Under the pieces are notes generated by a model. The model was not told the origin of the DNA, made no database searches, and was given only the letters and a program-made list of their open reading frames with translations. The translations under genes and the position numbers were made by a program. A stretch of 64,000 nucleotides of DNA from an uncultured Bacteroidales bacterium (GTDB lineage: Bacteria > Bacteroidota > Bacteroidia > Bacteroidales > Muribaculaceae): NCBI GenBank assembly GCA_902800715.1, contig CADCFN010000009.1, forward strand, positions 1 to 64,000, written 5' to 3'. Below, piece by piece: positions 59,619 to 64,000 of the stretch; the first letter of the stretch is position 1, and each line of letters begins with the position of its first letter.

Positions 59619-60534
59619 TATTGCATCACTGATTAAATCCCAGGCCGCAAGCCTGGGATTTGACGCATGTGGCTTTGCTGCCGTTGAGCCCGTCGATGAC
59701 GAAGCGGTGGCACGCTACGACCGATGGTTAGAACAGGGGCGCAACGGATGTATGCAGTGGGCGGCAGGTCATCGCGACCTGCGTCGTGACCCCGCGATGC
59801 TGCTTGAGGGGGCGCGCACGGTCATCTCCCTCGCCCTGAACTACTATCCTGCCCGTTTCCAACCGCCAGGGACGTTGCGAGTCGCCTACTATGCCTATGG
59901 GCGCGACTACCATGAGGTCTTGCGTGAAAAATTGACCGAATTGTCCCATTTCATCGAACAAATCACCCATTGTGCCACTCGCCCGTGTGTCGATTCGGCA
60001 CCCATCCGCGAGCGTTATTGGGCACAGCGGGCGGGGCTCGGTTTCGTGGGCCGCAACAACTGCCTGATGTTGCCTGGCAAGGGTTCGTTCTTTTTCTTGG
60101 GAGAAATCGTCACTACGGCTCAACTGACCCCTGACGAACCGTGCTTCGGAACCTGTGGCGACTGCGGCAAGTGCGTCACAGCGTGCCCAGCGGGCGCCTT
60201 GAGTGAACAGGGAGCCGTTGATGCCTCGCGTTGCCTGTCCTGCCTGCTCATCGAGAACCATGCCGATGAATTGCCCGCTTGGGTGGGCGAGGTGATTGGC
60301 GATAGGGTGGTGGGCTGTGACGAGTGCCAGTTGTGCTGCCCCCACAATGCCCATGCCGTGGCGACCACAGTCGAGGATTTCGCTCCCACCGAGGCAGTGA
60401 TGACGCTCACCCGAGAGCGTATTGAGGCAATGACCGCAGGCGAATTCAAGCGCACCTTCGCCCACAGCGCCATTTCCCGTCTGCGCTACAAGACCCTACG
60501 CCGCAATGCCGCCCTTATTGCCGATGAGGATTGA
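59599..60534 (+). CDS. queG: Epoxyqueuosine reductase (QueG)
   Basis: Last step of queuosine synthesis: cobalamin- and Fe-S-dependent reduction of epoxyqueuosine in tRNA. It has VDSAPIRERYWAQRAGLGFVGRNN, a family hallmark, and two ferredoxin-like clusters CGDCGKCVTACP and CDECQLCCPHN with CLSCLLIEN between. Start ATG 59599 (MPYPNYDIASLIKSQA) lies within the end of the deacetylase frame; the frame is open upstream to 59548 but an earlier start would deepen the overlap. At 311 residues it is full length without the HEAT-repeat extension. Confidence 0.95.
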   Translation: MPYPNYDIASLIKSQAASLGFDACGFAAVEPVDDEAVARYDRWLEQGRNGCMQWAAGHRDLRRDPAMLLEGARTVISLALNYYPARFQPPGTLRVAYYAYGRDYHEVLREKLTELSHFIEQITHCATRPCVDSAPIRERYWAQRAGLGFVGRNNCLMLPGKGSFFFLGEIVTTAQLTPDEPCFGTCGDCGKCVTACPAGALSEQGAVDASRCLSCLLIENHADELPAWVGEVIGDRVVGCDECQLCCPHNAHAVATTVEDFAPTEAVMTLTRERIEAMTAGEFKRTFAHSAISRLRYKTLRRNAALIADED

Positions 60535-60581
60535 ATCGAGCCAAAAATCGGCATATGGAATGTGTTTTTAGTTTTTTATTG

Positions 60582-60589
60582 TAAATTTG
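60582..60589 (+). promoter_or_regulatory. -7 box of the lipoprotein gene
   Basis: TAAATTTG 24 bp before the ATG at 60613. Confidence 0.55.
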
Positions 60590-60612
60590 CACGCAAGATA
60601 AAACATAAAATC

Positions 60613-61524
60613 ATGAATAAATTTTTTTGGAGTGCATTTGCATTATTGCTGTGTTTGCTGGGCACTTTCTTGTCATGTAGCGGAGAGAAGAAAGTAGCAG
60701 CCAGCTCTATAGCGCCTACGGATGCCGAAGTTTTCAATCCAGATATGAGGTTTGCCTCGATTGACTCTTTGGTCGACTACATGATGGAAGAATTCTCGGC
60801 CAAAACGGTCGACGAGTTTGTCAACCGTTATGAGCAACAGGCTGTTGCCGTAAAATCCTATGGTTTTTTGAATCATAAGGGAGAGGACACTAACCGTTGG
60901 GACGAAGTCGTTTTCCGTGATTTGCAGGCGTTGGCCGACAGCCTGTCGGGTGGCAGCACGTTCGACATGGTGATGAGCTGTCGCATCGAGCGCGGTATGT
61001 CCCATTATCTCATTGGCAAGGACTATTGTGAAAAATACAGCGAAAATCCGCTCTACCAGGCCGAGATGCGCGACTGGCTTGCGCTGGAGGATGAGTTGGG
61101 AAGCTTTTATATCAATTTGGCTTATCTGGCCAATTGGGGCGGCACTATTGCCCATGTCACCTCTAGCGGCTCGCTCGCTTATATGGCAGAAGAGCGCCAG
61201 AAGGAATACTGCCAGCTCAAGAAGGACGGCCATTTTGCCAACAGTGAGTCTTTGACTATAGCCGAAGCCCGAGCTGACTTCATCCAGGAACTCGCCGATG
61301 CCAAGAGCTTGGATAGTGCCATGGATGATGATATGTATGATGGCGAAGGCTACCGTGAGACGCTCAAGGAGATGTGTGAGCATGCCGACAGAGTGACTGT
61401 TCTGCTCGACAAATGGCTTGCATCGCGTGCCCAATTGTGTAAGGCCGAAGGCGTCCCCGACAGCCACACCGCTCACCTCATCGCTGTGCTGGGTACCCGC
61501 ATCATGGAACTCATTGAGGGATAA
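60613..61524 (+). CDS. Lipoprotein of unknown function, 303 aa
   Basis: MNKFFWSAFALLLCLLGTFLSC gives a signal peptide with a lipobox (FLSC, Cys22). The mature part is mostly helical and charged (FASIDSLVDYMMEEFSAKTVDEFVNRYEQ; LCKAEGVPDSHTAHLIAVLG), without known motifs. The start is placed at ATG 60613 by the promoter at 60582; the upstream frame from 60562 is not needed. It lies 31 bp upstream of the CstA-type transporter and may be cotranscribed. Confidence 0.75.
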   Translation: MNKFFWSAFALLLCLLGTFLSCSGEKKVAASSIAPTDAEVFNPDMRFASIDSLVDYMMEEFSAKTVDEFVNRYEQQAVAVKSYGFLNHKGEDTNRWDEVVFRDLQALADSLSGGSTFDMVMSCRIERGMSHYLIGKDYCEKYSENPLYQAEMRDWLALEDELGSFYINLAYLANWGGTIAHVTSSGSLAYMAEERQKEYCQLKKDGHFANSESLTIAEARADFIQELADAKSLDSAMDDDMYDGEGYRETLKEMCEHADRVTVLLDKWLASRAQLCKAEGVPDSHTAHLIAVLGTRIMELIEG

Positions 61525-61555
61525 AACAGAAAAACAACGACATTAAGAATAGACT

Positions 61556-63094
61556 ATGATTTCATTTATTATCAGCCTTATTGCCCTTGTGGTGGGCTAC
61601 TTCATTTACGGTGCCATCGTGGAGCGCGTGATGCGTCCCGATGACCGCCAGACCCCCGCTGTTCGCCTCGCCGACGGTGTAGACTTTGTGGCGCTGCCCA
61701 CATGGAAGGTGTTCATGATTCAGTTCCTGAACATTGCGGGAACGGGCCCGATTTTCGGTGCCATTATGGGCATGAGGTTCGGCCCTGCGTCCTATCTGTG
61801 GATTGTGCTGGGCTGCATCTTTGCCGGAGCGGTGCACGACTTCATGAGTGGTATGTTGTCGCTTCGTCATGATGGAGCCAACCTGCCGACGCTCATCGGC
61901 AAGTACTTGGGTAACGGTACGCGCGTAGTGATGCTGGTGTTCACTGTGTTCCTGCTGATGATGGTGGGTGCTGTGTTCGTCTATAGCCCAGCGCTCATCC
62001 TCAAGGATATGTGGGGAGGTAATGACACTACCATCTGGTGGATTATAGCCATTTTTGCCTACTATGTGATTGCCACACTGCTGCCCATCGACAAAATCAT
62101 CGGCAGGGTCTATCCGCTGTTTGCCATTGCATTGCTGGTGATGGCTGCAGGATTGCTCGTGGGACTGTTTGTGAAGATGCCTCACCTGCCCGAGTTGTGG
62201 AACATGGGTGACATGGCACAATGGACGGGCTCTCAGGTCGTGGACGGTAAGGACACCCTGGGTGTGGCTGGTTATCTGCAGAAGAATCCCTGGTTCCCGT
62301 GCCTGTTCATCACGATAGCCTGTGGTGCCATCAGCGGTTTCCATGCTACGCAGAGCCCCTTGATGGCGCGTTGCCTGAAGAGCGAGCGTCTGGCCAGGCC
62401 GGTGTTCTACGGCGCCATGATTACCGAGGGTATTGTGGCACTCATCTGGGCCACTGTCTCGTCCTACTTCTTCTACTATGGCGGTTGGAAAGAGGTCGTT
62501 AGCCCCGAGGCCGTGAACGAATTTATGGCTCAGGTACATTTGCCCAACGGCGAGAACTTGATTCAGTATTTTGATGCGCCCCAGCTGGTGAATTGGGTGT
62601 GCAGTAGCTGGCTAGGCATTTTTGGCGGCACGCTGGCTGTGCTGGGTGTGGTGGCAGCCCCCATCACGAGCGGTGATACAGCGTTCCGCAGCGCGCGCCT
62701 TATCATTGCCGAGGCACTGCATTTTGAGCAGAAGAGCATGGTGCGTCGCCTGATGATCAGTGTACCCCTGTTCGTTGCCTCGTTGCTGCTGCTTATCTGG
62801 CAAATGGAGAACCGTGATGGCTTCAATGTGCTGTGGCAATACTTCGGCTGGTCCAACCAGGCTTTGTCGGTGTTCACCCTGTGGATGATTACTGTCTATC
62901 TGGCCCGCAACCACAAGGCGTATATCATCACGCTGATTCCCGCCATCTTCATGACTGTGGTGTGCACTTCCTTCTTAATTGCATCACCCGAGGCATTAGG
63001 TCGCGGGGACCTCACCCCGTGGGTAGGGCTGGCGGTCATCGTCATTGCCGTCATCTGGTTTGCCATGTGGCTCAAGAAGGAGCGCAAAAAGTAA
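61556..63094 (+). CDS. cstA: CstA-family carbon-starvation transporter, 512 aa
   Basis: CstA proteins are inner-membrane importers of pyruvate or peptides induced on starvation. About 13 hydrophobic helices and the family blocks FLNIAGTGPIFGAIMGMRFGP, GAVHDFMSGMLSLRHDG, CGAISGFHATQSPLMARCL and PITSGDTAFRSARLII are present. At 512 residues it matches the shorter Bacteroidota form, lacking the extra C-terminal domain of E. coli CstA. A strong terminator follows. Confidence 0.93.
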   Translation: MISFIISLIALVVGYFIYGAIVERVMRPDDRQTPAVRLADGVDFVALPTWKVFMIQFLNIAGTGPIFGAIMGMRFGPASYLWIVLGCIFAGAVHDFMSGMLSLRHDGANLPTLIGKYLGNGTRVVMLVFTVFLLMMVGAVFVYSPALILKDMWGGNDTTIWWIIAIFAYYVIATLLPIDKIIGRVYPLFAIALLVMAAGLLVGLFVKMPHLPELWNMGDMAQWTGSQVVDGKDTLGVAGYLQKNPWFPCLFITIACGAISGFHATQSPLMARCLKSERLARPVFYGAMITEGIVALIWATVSSYFFYYGGWKEVVSPEAVNEFMAQVHLPNGENLIQYFDAPQLVNWVCSSWLGIFGGTLAVLGVVAAPITSGDTAFRSARLIIAEALHFEQKSMVRRLMISVPLFVASLLLLIWQMENRDGFNVLWQYFGWSNQALSVFTLWMITVYLARNHKAYIITLIPAIFMTVVCTSFLIASPEALGRGDLTPWVGLAVIVIAVIWFAMWLKKERKK

Positions 63095-63120
63095 GGAATC
63101 ATTTAGTTACGATTTTAGGT

Positions 63121-63160
63121 AAGGTCATTTCCAGATAATCTGGGAATGACCTTATTAGTA
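63121..63160 (+). terminator. Terminator after cstA
   Basis: AAGGTCATTTCCAGA (63121-63135) / TCTGGGAATGACCTT (63139-63153) with one G-U pair and a 3-nt loop. Confidence 0.85.
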
Positions 63161-63270
63161 TTCCTAGATGAATGTCGGCCATTTACTGGAAGCTGTGAGA
63201 ATTTTTCGAAAAATACGTCAAAGAATATTAATATTTGTGAATTATTTAGGATGGTCTGATATCATGGCAT

Positions 63271-63278
63271 TATCTTTG
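63271..63278 (+). promoter_or_regulatory. -7 box of the last, partial gene
   Basis: TATCTTTG 108 bp before the ATG at 63379. Confidence 0.55.
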
Positions 63279-63378
63279 CTACATCAATTTTTTGCAATTC
63301 TCTAAAGATTTGCTGGTTATGTTTTTTAGTATTAGATAATTACTCTACTTGCTAATGCTTGTTTAATAGTTTTAAAAG

Positions 63379-64000
63379 ATGAAGAAGCCTATTATTTTTT
63401 TGTTGTTTATTACTTTTATTTTGAGTGCTCAGGCCCAGGAGCTTGGGATTAAAATGACCCAATTTGATTGGGCGAACCCTGTATTTGATTTTTCCTATAC
63501 TGAAGCCGGAACAGGAGAAACCAAAACCGTTAAGCTCACCGACGAGGCCAAGACTACCGATCACATCATCGCCCTGCTGCGTGCCGTTTATACCAACGCT
63601 GATATTCCCGGTATTCGCTATGCGTACATGTGGCGTAACCCTGAAACAGGTGAACTCTTGCTTAATCGCAAGATGAACTACCGTTACAATTATACTTCGC
63701 ATAGCGACAGGAGTGAGTATCCTAATGGTGGCGGCGGTAACCCGAATAATACCTGGGCGCGCAGTTTGGACAAGAATGCGGGCATTGTAGTGCCCGAAGA
63801 GACCACCAAGGATGGTATGACTGTCATGCTGGTCCAGTTAAAGGAGAGTTGGACTGAGCCTTGGGGCGCAAAATTTATCAATAATGCGCGCAAAACAATA
63901 GATACGGCCTATTCGTCGGTCAAAGTGGTCACTGCTTTCACTCGCGTCCATGATGTGAATAACCCCGGTTATCTGTTTGCCATCGATGGCGCAGCCACCA
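63379..64000 (+). CDS. N-terminal part of a secreted protein (runs off the window)
   Basis: ATG 63379 opens a frame with no stop up to the window end (207 codons). Residues 1-20 are a signal peptide (KKPIIFLLFITFILSAQAQ). The visible mature part (FDWANPVFDFSYTEAGTGET; HIIALLRAVYTNADIPG; YMWRNPETGELLLNRKM) has no motif I recognise, and the frame ends in ...DVNNPGYLFAIDGAAT. It is probably a large exported Bacteroidales protein. A promoter box at 63271 supports the start. Confidence 0.7.
   Translation, partial: MKKPIIFLLFITFILSAQAQELGIKMTQFDWANPVFDFSYTEAGTGETKTVKLTDEAKTTDHIIALLRAVYTNADIPGIRYAYMWRNPETGELLLNRKMNYRYNYTSHSDRSEYPNGGGGNPNNTWARSLDKNAGIVVPEETTKDGMTVMLVQLKESWTEPWGAKFINNARKTIDTAYSSVKVVTAFTRVHDVNNPGYLFAIDGAAT

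Noticed and set aside
1..64000. tRNA or rRNA genes
   Set aside because: I found no cloverleaf with a CCA-proximal stem nor any rRNA-like segment. The G/C-rich hairpins between genes are terminators.

Overview
The window looks like a chromosomal segment of a gut-type Bacteroidales bacterium, probably Muribaculaceae- or Prevotella-like (inference). The support is: many Bacteroidota promoters with a TAnnTTTG -7 box; weak or absent Shine-Dalgarno sites; secreted proteins ending in dockerin-like Asp-rich repeats or in a short GIYI-NGKK type sorting tail; and Bacteroidota families such as C10 peptidase, DUF3244, DUF2807, 5-fold beta-flower and DUF2723. I see no rRNA, tRNA, CRISPR array, prophage or intact insertion sequence.

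Region 1 (1-9970): the tail of a YhcG/DUF1016-like nuclease gene, a lipoprotein, a secreted C10 cysteine protease with a dockerin, a Na/Pi cotransporter, a decayed dockerin remnant, a secreted beta-helix protein, a MATE exporter, panB, and a Lys/Cys-rich protein with five 17-residue repeats.

Region 2 (10057-26690) is a surface-protein regulon. Two paralogous regulators (periplasmic kelch-like propeller, one membrane helix, cytoplasmic AraC-type HTH) each lie just upstream of a secreted dockerin protein. A third large secreted protein with an SGNH-type esterase domain and no adjacent regulator follows a LicD / glycosyltransferase 2 / radical SAM group. All three secreted-protein genes carry the same upstream element: a terminator-like hairpin containing TTGRGAGTC, a second direct copy exactly 21 bp downstream, a -7 box exactly 19 bp beyond that, and a conserved CATTTCTCC in the leader. 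This is a candidate operator family for the paired regulators.

Region 3 (26949-44550): dusB plus a DUF2807 gene, an M24 aminopeptidase, a lipid-anchored TPR/HTH regulator, small or broken secreted genes, two secreted proteins sharing a duplicated 3' cassette, a zinc-ribbon protein, a TPR membrane protein, pyrH, an OmpP1/FadL porin, and a minus-strand cell-wall operon (GH3, S66 peptidase, unknown) followed by a beta-flower protein. Heptanucleotide arrays of the NNNCTAR type recur between genes here.

Region 4 (44797-55120) is an A/T-rich accessory island with a divergent sigma factor, a small acidic protein, two paralogous membrane-hairpin proteins, two M48-type metallopeptidases, a long dynamin-like GTPase with a helical partner, a second GTPase reduced to the G domain, and two small genes of unknown function. 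The first eight genes are tightly packed and end at a strong terminator. I regard this as the most likely undescribed system in the window, plausibly a membrane-remodelling stress or defence module (inference).

Region 5 (55418-64000) is core-like: a DUF2723 membrane protein, a polysaccharide deacetylase overlapping queG, a lipoprotein, a CstA-family transporter, and the start of a secreted protein that runs off the window.
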